Of a stretch of 64,000 nucleotides of DNA, positions 44,801 through 54,678 are shown one piece after another; the stretch's first letter is position 1, and every line of letters starts with the position of its first letter. Made by a program: the position numbers and the translations under genes. Source of the stretch: Phyto melanocephala (Eukaryota; Arthropoda; Insecta; Diptera; Rhinophoridae); assembly GCA_941918925.1 (NCBI GenBank), contig OW799237.1:112324515-112388514 (forward strand), written 5' to 3'. The notes under the pieces are model-generated. The model saw only the letters and a list, made by a program, of their open reading frames with translations. It searched no databases and had not been told where the DNA came from.

Positions 44801-47294
44801 CACTACAAATGTACAATTTAGTATTAATATTTTAATTTTATTTATATGGATGGTAGTATAAAGTCACTCTAGGCCAATTAATATATGTATATTACAAGGC
44901 AGAAAAAAGTGAATACATTATGTATATTTGTTTTTAATTTTTAATCAATTGCCAAGATTTACAAATGAATAGAAAATATACCAACAATGAATTTTTTATG
45001 TGTAAAAAGATACTTCTCGTCGACCAGAATGTAGTTTTTCTTTAATTTAAGTCTTGATGTGTGTAAAAAAAAGAAAAGCTGCTAAGTCCTCACGGAAAAA
45101 TTTTTGCAAGAAAAACTGCTAAATCTAGTACATTATTAGTTCAGTGTTTATTACTAACTCAATAAATACGGTTTTTATTTTTTTAGATTGTAGTCATACA
45201 TGAAGAAAACCATAAAATAAACCAACTATATTTTTAATTTTTTTCTCAAGCTACAAATATTAAAATTAAGAAGTTTTTTGTCCATCCTGTAAAATTTGCT
45301 GAAAGAGAGTTAGCAGGTTTGCATATTAAGCCGACGATATACATACATATATTCAGGCATGTCACAGAGATAAATTTCGTACGAAAGTGAAATTGAATTA
45401 GAATTTTGATTTCTTAAAAAAAAGCTAAACAAAAATTCCAACGACTTTTTATTTCTTAAGTGAAATTTTTGTAGACATTCCTATTAACATTATTTATATA
45501 AAACAGCTCTAGCTGTGCAAATTTTTAATTGAGAATTGCTTATACGAAATTAAAACCATTTCGATCGGATTGTGTGACAAGCCTGATTTTTTAAATATGT
45601 CAAATTTTTTAATCCCCTAATTAAGTTTGGATATGCTAAAGACACCAGAACAAAAGTATCCTCAAAATTTTTGGCGAGAAAAACTGACAAAACGTTTTGA
45701 AACTAACTGAGGTTTAAGCACAAAAATACAAATGCTTCGGTGTTTTTTCTTAAATTTACGACCGAAAAACGTTGTTTTTAGCTTTTTGACAACAGAAAGA
45801 AGCTATAAGGGTATTTATTAAAAGAAAGGGCTTGACTAGCAGAATATAATACAATTTAAAATCCAAAATGATAGCCACTACAAAATGGCGTGCACTTATT
45901 TCATATATGGGTCATCTCCAGTAATTAAAGATAAACCCATTTCAACCACTTAATATTGTAACCAAACGAAAGGACTTTGCCAGTAAAATACAGTAAACAA
46001 TGAAAAAGTTAAAATCCAAGACGACGTCTGAAACAAAATGGCGGAAAACCAGATGAAAGGGCTTGACGAGTAAAATACAGTTTACTGTGTGCAAATTTAA
46101 AATCAAATATGACGTTCGAAATAATATAGAAAATGGCGTATCTCATAAAATCTTAAACTTACCCTAAAATACGATGTGGGGATTACACCCACATATGTAT
46201 GTACATGATGATAAGGGTATTATCAAAAAATGTCGAATATGTCATTCTTACTTGTTTTTTTAATCTATTTTTTTACATGTCTCCAATTACTGATATTTTA
46301 AGCATTTAATGCAACTAAGATGATGCTTTGGTTTTTTTTAATTTATAGTTTGATTAACAAATTAATATATCAAGACACTAAACCAACAAAAAACAAATAT
46401 ATAATAAAAACTCGTATTCTGATGATGCTACACATAACTAAATTTATTTATTTATTTAAAGAAATAAAAAGTCTCCATATGCCAATTAAAATATATTACA
46501 TAGTAAAAATGCTAAGCATTAATATTATAAAAATTATCTAAAAGATAAATACTTAACATAAATGTCCATAAATTTTAGAAATATCAAAAGTTCTTAAAAA
46601 TTAAACTATTGTTATACATAGGTATATGCGCATATGTGTTTGCAAATAAATTTAATAAAAACAATATATGTGGGACACATGCTAGCTAAAGACTAAAACG
46701 AAAGGAGAGTAACACATTTCTACGAATTCCAAAATTTTTTCCATATTGATTGAAATCAATATTTTATTTTCCCGACATAATTGTTCCATACAAAAATACT
46801 TGTCCGTTTCAAGACACACTTTTTGATAAACAATATTGGAAAAATTATATTAAAGATTACATAAAGTTTTAATTTCAAGTTTTCTTACAAGTTAAGTTGT
46901 GTTTATGTGTTTTAGTTTTGTGACGTTCAAGATAGAAATCCTGTTTTTAAACTCTTTGTGTACTATTAGATTGCATTTATATATATATATTGTCCGCACA
47001 CAATGCTTAGAATAAAGTATCTCAAAATTGTTTATTAAAATAAATATCCTTATCGACTTTTGTTCTAACGTTTAGTAATTATTATAGTACATAAATTGGC
47101 GAATTCACAAGTTGTCTTTAGTGTCTGTCGTATTGCCATAATTTCAATCCTTTTTAAAATTTTTTAAAATTTATGACTCATGACAATGTGACACCCAAAT
47201 ATAAACACAACTTAACTATGCCTACAAGCTATTTGTACAAATATTTACAAGTGTTTCAAAAAGACATTTTCATTAATTATTTCTTTAAAGAAAA
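44801..47294. other. Spacer between genes C and D with repeat fragments
   Basis: Contains LINE-tail fragments (around 44,850-44,900 and, in reverse, 46,440-46,560) and the minisatellite-bearing element listed separately. No gene is supported; the plus frames at 46,320-46,541 and 47,173-47,406 show no motif, and the latter is antisense to gene D. Confidence 0.45.
45790..46258 (-). mobile_element. Helentron-like variant with a ~95-bp degenerate tandem array
   Basis: On the minus strand it opens with CAAGTAAGAATGACATATTC. On the plus strand it shows about three degenerate units, each with 'gaaa.gg.cttgac.ag.a.aatacagt', 'aaatccaa.atgacg' and 'gaaa.aaaatgg'. Single units also occur at 20.85 and 23.5 kb. 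Confidence 0.5.
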
Positions 47295-48183
47295 TTATTT
47301 ATCAATTTCCTCGGTTTTTACCATAAACTTTTCAACAGTTTGCCTCAGTTCTTCTTGTTCCTTCTGCTCACGCAATTTTTGTCTAGCCTGGCAATTGTTT
47401 TTATGAATACGATTCTTAACCATTCGCAATGAACGTCGAAGATCATGTAAAAATAGTACTGAAGTATATAAATCGTTATCCTTGCGACTGGCTTCTATGT
47501 AAGAAAGTAAACAAGCCAATAAATTTAAATATGAGTTCATAATAACTTCTGAAAATACTTACGAAATATAATATCTATAGTTTTGGGAAAATTTAATAGT
47601 CTTTTTTTATTGTGATAGCCATCAACATTTATTTCCATAATTAATTTTTCAGACAGGATATTTGCAATGCCCTTTACTAGGCCTTTAGGAGTTAATAAAG
47701 CATTAACTAAAGTGATCTATTAAAATATGTGAAAAAAAAGAAAATTTCTAGTGGAAATTCATTTTGTTATAGGTACCAAAATATTTTTAAAAAATGTTTT
47801 TTTCATTCAAAAGCTTGTAATGAAATCATACTTACAATATGTTCTTCATTTTTATCATTTATTTCCTGTTCAAATTTTTTTAAATCATCCATATTTTTCA
47901 AAGGGAAACATCTTGAGAACTCAGATATCTGTTTGCCATAGAAAACTTTTGGTTCTGCTTCAATGGTCTCTTGTAGTATACCCGTTTGTTTGGACAATAG
48001 ACTTATAATCAGTTCGTTTTGCTGAAATAACGCCTCTGTAATGGGATGTATAAGTAAAAAGTAACTAATATACCTTTATTAATTTATTAGATTAATGAAA
48101 TTACCTTTTAAATCTTTGACTTGATTTCTTAAATCTATAGTTTCTCTTTTTAATATTTCAATTCTTTCGTTTACACTGCACAT
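47295..48183 (-). CDS. Gene D: DUF4806-type protein
   Basis: Four minus-strand exons: 48,105-48,183 (79 nt), 47,836-48,035 (200 nt), 47,563-47,716 (154 nt), 47,295-47,494 (200 nt), giving ~210 aa. Introns are 69, 119 and 68 nt, phases 1, 0, 1. Exon 1, MCSVNERIEIL..LRNQVKDLK, nearly repeats the start of gene B. Exon 2: QQNELIISLLSKQTG, ETIEAEPKVFYGKQISEFS, RCFPLKNMDDLKKFEQEI. Exon 3: LLTPKGLVKGIANILSEKL, NVDGYHNKKRLLNFPKTID. Exon 4: LFLHDLRRSLRMVKNRIHKN, then a Glu/Gln/Lys-rich coil ending VKTEEIDK. Its likeness to B suggests a duplication. Function unknown. Confidence 0.75.
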
Positions 48184-49042
48184 TGTATTAGTTTTTTTCT
48201 TATAATTTTGTTTTTTTAACTATTTTTCACTGATTCATTGTATGTATACATATATGAAAATGTTTTGTGTTTACATGAAATGTCTCTTAAAGTAGAATTC
48301 ATTATTTGACAACTACTATTTGGCATAAAAATGTAAGGAGAAGAGATGCTAGCATAACGATATGTACACATATCTTTTGTCATCTTTACTTACTATCTTT
48401 CGATAACTGTTTACCAATTGAAGTTTTATGTATGTATGAATAAATGAAATAGGGGTTAAGCGGATGTTTTTTTTTTTCAAATAAAAACCTTCGAAATTGT
48501 ATGTAAAAAAATTAAGTTTTGAAAATGATATTTTATATATTTATTCCTACATAGTATGTATGTTTAACGTTTCACCCAGCGTTTACACCTGACAACCTAT
48601 TTACTTTAATCTCATAAGAATTCATAATTTCCTGACTTTATAGCGAAATTGTGGGTTTTTATTTCTTTATACTTATCGTTGGTAACAAGTAGAAAAGGCC
48701 CTAACTCATATAATTGTAACGTTACAGGATAATTAAACACGTTATATAAATTGCATTATCATAATGTAACTTCTTTTATCAAATTGTTATTTTTGATACT
48801 ATTGCATTAATTTTTGTGTTGAGGTGTAATTTGAGTGGGCACATTACGAGCTGAGATATGAGCAAAAGAACACGACTCTGTTTTTTTTTAAACTCAGTCA
48901 GAATTTGCAGCTTTTATTTACCTTCTTGAAACGTTTGTTACTTATATGGATGTACATATGTATATATAATATGTACTTTTAGCAACATTTATAGTAAATC
49001 TTTGTTTAATTGGTCAATTATCGACAAAGATATTGGGAATAT
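48184..49042. other. Upstream region of gene D
   Basis: AT-rich, no gene or clear repeat recognised. Confidence 0.4.
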
Positions 49043-49172
49043 AGTAAGAGTGCTATATTCGGCCGTGTCGAATCTTATATACCCTTCACAACGTGTAGTC
49101 ATGCAATAACAATAGTTTGTATCACCATTCATCTCATATGAAATACGTACATACATACACACATATATAAAA
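49043..49172 (+). mobile_element. Helentron-like element H6, 5' end only
   Basis: Carries the opening hairpin block and ~130 bp up to 'gaaatacgtacatacatac', then is directly followed by a second opening block (H7). Confidence 0.7.
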
Positions 49173-49173
49173 T

Positions 49174-49966
49174 AAGTAAGAGCGCTATATTCGGCCGTGC
49201 CGAATCTTATATACCCTTCACAACGTGTAGTCATGCAATAACAGTGGTTTGTGTCACCATTCATCCCATATGAAATACGTACATACATATAAAAACATAC
49301 ATATATAAAAACGTCCCATTGTAAAATTAAAAATTCACGTATGTATGTTAAAAAAACAAAAAAAAAAAAAATTTTTTAAAATTTAAAAAAAAATTTAAAA
49401 AAAAACATTAAAAAAAATTATTATGTATATAATATATATAAAACAAAAAAAAATAAAAAAAAAATAATAAAAATAAAATAATAAAAAATAATAATAAAAA
49501 TATAAATAATATATTAAATAAAAAATAAAAAAAAAAATTAAAAAAAAAATAAAATAAATTAAAAAAAAAATTAAAAAAAATTTTTTTTTGGCTCTGGGAT
49601 TCGATGTCACGTTTTCTCTAACCAGTATACACGTTTGTATGTTTTGTTATGTATGGGTTTTTGCTCATATCTCAGTTGTTTATGTACCGATGTTTCTGAT
49701 TTTCAATACCGATCTACTCCCGAATATTTCTGATATTTTAATACTTTACCCGGGTCCAACCTATGTCGGGGGGCTTCAAAAAGTTGATTTCAACATACAC
49801 ACGGACAGACGGTCAGACGGACAGGCTGACAGAGCTTAATCGACTCCCCTATTCATAAGCTTTCAGAAAATATATACTTTATGGGGTCGGAAATGAAAAT
49901 TGTAGAAATTTCACACGGAATGACAAACCTATATATACCCTTTTTCACTGTGTGAAGGGTATAATA
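49174..49966 (+). mobile_element. Helentron-like element H7, full length
   Basis: Begins AAGTAAGAGCGCTATATTCGG and ends TTTTTCACTGTGTGAAGGGTATA. It has an A-rich tract (49,350-49,590), ACGGACAGACGG repeats and 'tatggggtcggaaatg'. Its sequence groups it with H1, H2 and H8. Confidence 0.75.
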
Positions 49967-50554
49967 ATCACATTGTAAAATTATAAATTTACGTATGTAT
50001 ATATGTGACAGTGCATAGAGAAAGGGACCTAAGGTTAAAAACAGGTTTTGTTCAGGAGAGCCATTTTAAAGATTAAATGATTTTTCTATTTTTTTAAATT
50101 GTTCATAAGGAAAAAAATAAATTTTTTGTAGTTTCGTAAAATAAAGTTATTTTGTTAATTTAGTAGGGGAAAAAATGAAAATAAATAAATTTTACCGTTA
50201 GATCCCTTTCTATTTGCGCTTAGAATCGTCGACTTCACTTTTATAAAACGCGCATATCTCTGGGAGGGAACCCTTTTAGGGCATGGGATCGGTCTCATTC
50301 GATGCTCAGATGTTGTCCACATAAAAAAAAAGTGAAAATTGTTTTTTTACCCTTAGTAAAAAAAAAATTAAAAAAATATAAATATATAAAACAAAAAAAA
50401 AAATGTTGATTTCAACATACACATAAGCTTTCAGAGTTTACGTATGTATGTTTCAAAATTAATATAAAAAAATAAAATAAATACTTTAGAAAATAAATTT
50501 AAGTCGTAATAAATAATTAAAAAAAAAAAATAAATTGTTAGAATAAAGGTATAT
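49967..50554. other. Non-coding, AT-rich
   Basis: No gene. A 20-bp Helentron-like scrap ('gatttcaacatacaca', then 'aagctttcaga') lies near 50,405-50,440. Confidence 0.4.
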
Positions 50555-51392
50555 TTTTAGCTAAAAAATCATTTACTACTACACCAGTTTTTATTGAAAT
50601 GGAGAAAATGCCATATGAAAATGAGAAATTGAAAGTGAGAAAATTCCAAATAAAATTAAGAAAATTCGAAGTGAAATTAAAAGAATTCTAAATGAATTCA
50701 GAAATTTTAATTTGAAAATAAGAAAATGTAATTATAAAAAATTTTATTTAATTTATAATAACACATTTACATTACAATATTATCGTGTAGTAAAAAAATT
50801 AAAAGCTCCAATGCAGACTGGTAAAACGTTGTAGTGTGCTGTATAGCTCTACTGCAATCTTCGGAGTAATACATGTTTTTATAGCATTAATAACCTCTTC
50901 TAAAAAGGCAAGCCTCTGCTCTCATACACTTGGGGGACTCACGTTCGGTACATTTATCTTTGCTTTAACATTACTTTTGATTTTGGACCAAATACTTTCA
51001 ATTGGGTTAAGCTTTGGTGAGCAGGGATCAATCGTAAGTGTGGCTGGAGTGTTTATAAAAAAAAAGTTGATTGATTTTTAAATACATACATACTTATGTA
51101 TATATTTTTTCTCAATTTCATATGGAAATTTCTCAATTTCAAATTAAAATTTCTTTATTTCATTGTGAATTTTCTCAATTTCATTTAGAATTTTCTTAAT
51201 TTCTTAATTTCTTAATTTTCTTAATTAATTGAAATTCTCATTTTTATTTGGAATTTTCGCAATTACAACTTGACATTCTCATTTTCATTTGGAATTTTCT
51301 CAATTTCAAATTGAAATTCTTAATTTCAATTGGAATTTTCTCAATTTCAATGAAAAATGGTGTAGTTTTCTTATTGCAATCTGTAGCTAAAC
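50555..51392 (-). mobile_element. Fold-back transposon with Tc1/IS630-type remnant
   Basis: The arms are inverted copies. Left is 50,555-50,735 and right is 51,103-51,392, sharing TAGCTA, ACTACACCA and an array of degenerate ~20-bp units of the type AATTTCAATTGGAATTTTCTC. Between them a minus-strand frame decays from a transposase C-terminus (next entry). This is probably a shortened Tc1/mariner-superfamily element with satellite-like terminal arms. Confidence 0.65.
50815..51060 (-). pseudogene. C-terminal fragment of a Tc1/IS630-type DDE transposase
   Basis: The minus strand reads TPATLTIDPCSPKLNPIE, then SIWSKIKSNVKAKI. The S-P-x-L-N-P-I-E block holds the third acidic catalytic residue in this superfamily. 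After one stop codon, EQRLAFLEEVINAIKTCI follows. The domain's first two Asp residues are absent. The 81-codon plus-strand frame here is its antisense shadow. Confidence 0.7.
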
Positions 51393-51701
51393 ATATGCAC
51401 ATATTTATGAAGTTTTTACATAAATACATAATTCCACCATGTATTTAACAATGTTTACATAATGAAAAGTTAGCCAGTGTACCAAAAAATTTTTAAATTA
51501 TTCATTTCAATTTTCTCTGGAATAAAAAATAAAAAAATTCTGAAAATTTTGAAAAAAAATGATAAGAAATTTTTAACAGTGCTTATGTTTAAAGGCATAA
51601 ATAAGCTCCTGTGTGTTCAAATTAAAAAATGTTCTGCAAATTATTAAAATAACTATTTTTATTTTTCTTTCCTATGTAATTATAATCGGATACTTCGTTT
51701 T

Positions 51702-52524
51702 TATACCCTTCACACAGTGAAAAAGGGTATATATAGGTTTGTCATTCCGTGTGAAATTTCTACAATTTTCATTTCCGACCCCATAAAGTATATATTTTCT
51801 GAAAGCTTATGAATAGGGGAGTCGATTAAGCGCTGTCAGTCTGTCCGTCTGACCGTCTGTCCGTGTGTATGTTGAAATCAACTTTTTGAAGCCCCCCGAC
51901 ATCGCTTGGACTCGGGTGAGGTATTAAAATATCAGAAATATTCGGGAGTAGATCGCTATTGAAAATCAGAAACATCGGTACATAAACAACTGAGATATGA
52001 GCAAAAACCCACGACCACCTCGATTTTTTTTTCACAAAAGCAACATTACAACAACAACATACATACATACAAACGTGTATACTGGTTAGAGAAAACGTGG
52101 CATCAAATCCCAGCTGAGCCAAAAAAAATTTTTTTTTAATTTTTTTAAAATTTTTTTTTTTATTTTTTTTTTTATTTTTTTTTTTTTTATTTTTTATTTA
52201 ATATATTATTTATATTTTTATTATTTTTTTTTTAATTTTTTTTTTATTTTTTTTTTGTTTTATATATATTATATACATAATAAATTTTTAAAAAATTTTT
52301 TTTTTAAATTTTTTTTTTAAAATTTTTTTTTTTTTTGTTTTTTTTTAACATTCATACGTGAATTTATAATTTTACAATGGGACGTTTTTATATATGTATG
52401 TTTTTATATTTATGTACGTATTTCATATGGGATGAATGGTGACACAAACCACTGTTATTGCATGAATTCACGTTGTGAAGGGTATATAAGATTCGGCACG
52501 GCCGAATATAGCGCTCTTACTTGT
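51702..52524 (-). mobile_element. Helentron-like element H8, full length, reverse orientation
   Basis: Reading on the minus strand it opens CAAGTAAGAGCGCTATATTCGG, then hairpin, T/A-rich tract (52,125-52,350), GGACAGACGG repeats and 'tatggggtcggaaatgaaaa'. It ends ACCCTTTTTCACTGTGTGAAGGGTATAA. Its opening end stops 22 bp from the kappaB-like site of the peptide gene downstream. Confidence 0.75.
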
Positions 52525-52546
52525 TGATACTATTAACCTTTACTTA

Positions 52547-52556
52547 AGGAATCCCC
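52547..52556 (-). promoter_or_regulatory. Relish-type kappaB site
   Basis: The minus strand reads GGGGATTCCT, a full match to the IMD/Relish-preferred form GGGGATTYYT known in flies. It lies about 160 bp upstream of the expected transcription start of the peptide gene at 52,776. A 10-bp match can arise by chance. Confidence 0.5.
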
Positions 52557-52627
52557 TTTTAAATGTATAGGTATAATTCTTATAAATCTTAACGTACTAG
52601 GTACATATGTATGTAGAATATATTTTT

Positions 52628-52635
52628 CTTATCAG
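52628..52635 (-). promoter_or_regulatory. GATA site upstream of the peptide gene
   Basis: The minus strand reads CTGATAAG, a match to WGATAR, in the same orientation as the kappaB site 72 bp away. Linked kappaB and GATA sites are a known layout in fat-body immune genes of Drosophila. Confidence 0.4.
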
Positions 52636-52679
52636 TTTTCATTTTTATTATGGTACTTCACCGAAAGTTGTTGCGTAGG

Positions 52680-52718
52680 TATATAAAACAAAATTTCAGT
52701 TAATATTAAGACACAGTT
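52680..52718 (+). promoter_or_regulatory. TATA box and Initiator of the peptide gene
   Basis: TATATAAAA at 52,680-52,688, then an Initiator-like ACAGTT with its A at 52,715, ~33 nt after the TATAAAA start. A TCAGTT at 52,696-52,701 fits the Inr consensus better but is too close to the TATA. The leader would be ~60 nt. Confidence 0.5.
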
Positions 52719-52775
52719 TTGTTTATATTTTTAATACGTTCAAGTTGCGAAGAGAATTTTTAAATATAAATCAAC

Positions 52776-52967
52776 ATGAAATTTGGTGCTTTTATTGGGT
52801 TGCTTGTGTCTTTAATTGCCTTTATTGGTAGCATTACTATAACAACTGCTTCTCGTGATGCTCGTCCAGTGCAGCCAAGATTTAATCCCCCACCACCAAA
52901 ACGTGAACGTCCAATAATCTATGATGCTCCTATTAGAAGACCTGGATTTAAAACTATGTATGCTTAG
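52776..52967 (+). CDS. Secreted Pro/Arg-rich peptide, candidate antimicrobial peptide
   Basis: A single 63-codon exon. Residues 1-~26 are a textbook signal peptide (MKFGAFIGLLVSLIAFIGS.. with a TTAS end). The remaining ~37 residues are proline-rich (9 Pro, with a PPPP run) and basic (7 Arg and 2 Lys against 3 acidic), with the segment ERPIIYDAPIRRPGF. No Cys. Size, charge and composition fit short insect proline-rich antimicrobial peptides (drosocin, metchnikowin or lebocin types), which act on bacteria or fungi after secretion into haemolymph. I cannot assign it to any one of these. A TATA promoter plus upstream kappaB and GATA sites supports an immune role. AATAAA at 53,308 and 53,356 could end the transcript. 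Alternatives are a neuropeptide or another small secreted peptide. Confidence 0.65.
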   Translation: MKFGAFIGLLVSLIAFIGSITITTASRDARPVQPRFNPPPPKRERPIIYDAPIRRPGFKTMYA

Positions 52968-53307
52968 AGCTTTTAAGTATAAATGGTTAGATAACTATAA
53001 TTTCACTATTTGCCAATATCTATAATAGCTATATTAATATAGTAAATATGTGTAGGTATTAACATGGTGTATAAGTGTACCCTGTGTATTAATAGGTATA
53101 TGTACTTGTTTAAAATTAATTTGAGTTAAATTTTAAAATTTTAAAGAAAATATGAATTTCAATTTTAATTAATATCGAGTAACCCAATACCTATAGATAC
53201 GAATATCTATTTATCTGCATATTTTATATATTTTACAATATAGGTATGTGTATATTTTTCATTACATATGATATTTACGTCTATTTTTCTAAAATCTGAA
53301 TAATTGT

Positions 53308-53361
53308 AATAAAAATTTTGTACATGTGAAAATAATTATTTGGGTGGTTTTTTTCAATAAA
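53308..53361 (+). terminator. Polyadenylation signals of the peptide gene
   Basis: AATAAA occurs at 53,308-53,313 and 53,356-53,361, ~340-390 nt after the stop codon. No closer canonical signal was noticed. Confidence 0.4.
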
Positions 53362-53531
53362 TATGATAGCATTAATATTAATAATACATTGTTGATTGAA
53401 ACCTTAATTATGTATTTTTTTTTATTGTATAAAATTAAATTTGGCCGACTATCTCTTACCTTCAGAAGCACTGTTCGTCATACTCCATTAGTCAAAAGCA
53501 TTTCTGTTTTGTATTAAAATTGGTCTTTCTA

Positions 53532-53537
53532 TTTATT
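53532..53537 (-). terminator. Polyadenylation signal of the ARL14EP-like gene
   Basis: AATAAA on the minus strand ~30 nt after the stop codon. Confidence 0.55.
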
Positions 53538-53567
53538 GCTAAAAACAGTTGTGATACAAATTAAAAA

Positions 53568-53816
53568 TCAATCAGATCTCTTCCACTCTAGCGGCTCATC
53601 TCGTTTAATTGACCGACAGAATGTTGAACATTTGTCACTGCCACAAGTTTCACACGGATACCAACAACCCGGACACATCGCGTTAGGACAGTCGCAGGGA
53701 TCTTTTTCTTCCTGTTTTTTACTTGCCATCCATTCGTGACCATCCTCGAGTTCTTTGCTACTTTTACCCGATGACCGTCCTCTGCGTTTTATGTCTTTCT
53801 TTTTTGAAGGATTCAT
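53568..53816 (-). CDS. ARL14EP-like (ARF7EP_C) small Cys-rich protein
   Basis: 82 aa in a single exon. The N-terminal 40 residues are basic and low complexity (KKKDIKRRGRSSGKSSKELE). The C-terminal half carries eight Cys at 41, 43, 48, 51, 55, 58, 63 and 67 in the pattern C-x-C-x4-C-x2-C-x3-C-x2-C-x4-C-x3-C, with CPGCWYPCETCGS. This is the arrangement of the ARF7 effector protein C-terminal domain (ARL14EP family), a likely zinc-binding fold. In vertebrates ARL14EP links ARL14 to myosin; the fly role is not known to me. It lies on the same strand as Orc4 and convergent with the peptide gene. Confidence 0.75.
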   Translation of the reverse strand: MNPSKKKDIKRRGRSSGKSSKELEDGHEWMASKKQEEKDPCDCPNAMCPGCWYPCETCGSDKCSTFCRSIKRDEPLEWKRSD

Positions 53817-54678
53817 TTTTGTGGAAATTTTATTTGCAATACGATTTTTGTGGCACCAATTTAGTAATTTGTATTAAAAAAACGTTATCGATTCTTTGTT
53901 TACAAATTGACTTACAGTGTTGCATTGTCCTAAAATGAACCGTTATTTAAGAGTTGCCCACGTAAAATTAATTTAAAAACTAAATAGGAAAGGTATTTGA
54001 CATATTTTTTAAAATATTGAAATTTTCTAGTATGTACTTATAATCAATTTCAATGTACATAAATCCAGCAGGGACTGAAAATAATAATTATTTATGACTT
54101 TTCAAAGAAGAAAATATCTGAAAATTACGTCAGGCACATCATTTTGATAAATTTTAATTCTATTTTTTTATATTAGCATTATTTTTTTATATTAAATGAA
54201 AAATGATTCTTCATTTTAACACATACATATGTATAAACAATACATGTAGACAAAACATGCATTTTTAAAACAAAATATTATAAAAAGTAATTAGCTGCTT
54301 TTTCTACTACACTTTGTAAATCAACACCCATTTGTCCTGGTATTCACAAATCTGGTTTTATTTATATTGTGGCTTATGGTTCAAAAAGATGATTTTGGAC
54401 AAAATATTTTGATAAAATTTGTTTTACAAAAGTTTGACTATTGAGAATTTGAGATAAAATGTATAAAATTTTTTATTTTGGCAAGAAACAGTTGAAAAAT
54501 TAAAACCGCATAATTAAGTGAACTCTAGTAGGTAGGTATATGGTAGATTTATTGGTCTGTTAAGACATTTTTATAAATATTGTTTAAATAAGCACTATTT
54601 TATTTATTAAAATATATAAATTAACAAATTAATCCAAATTAAAAGCAAAAAAAAAAAAATTGAAACAAAACAAAATAA
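53817..54678. other. Spacer between the ARL14EP-like gene and Orc4
   Basis: AT-rich. It contains the promoter side of the small gene and the 3' end of Orc4. TTTATT (AATAAA on the minus strand) occurs near 54,599-54,608. Confidence 0.45.

Noticed and set aside
50836..51081. Plus-strand hydrophobic 81-codon frame that looks like a membrane protein
   Set aside because: It is the antisense of the Tc1/IS630-type transposase remnant on the minus strand, which carries the recognisable catalytic block.
53723..53938. Plus-strand 71-codon frame
   Set aside because: Antisense to the ARL14EP-like gene and its upstream region.
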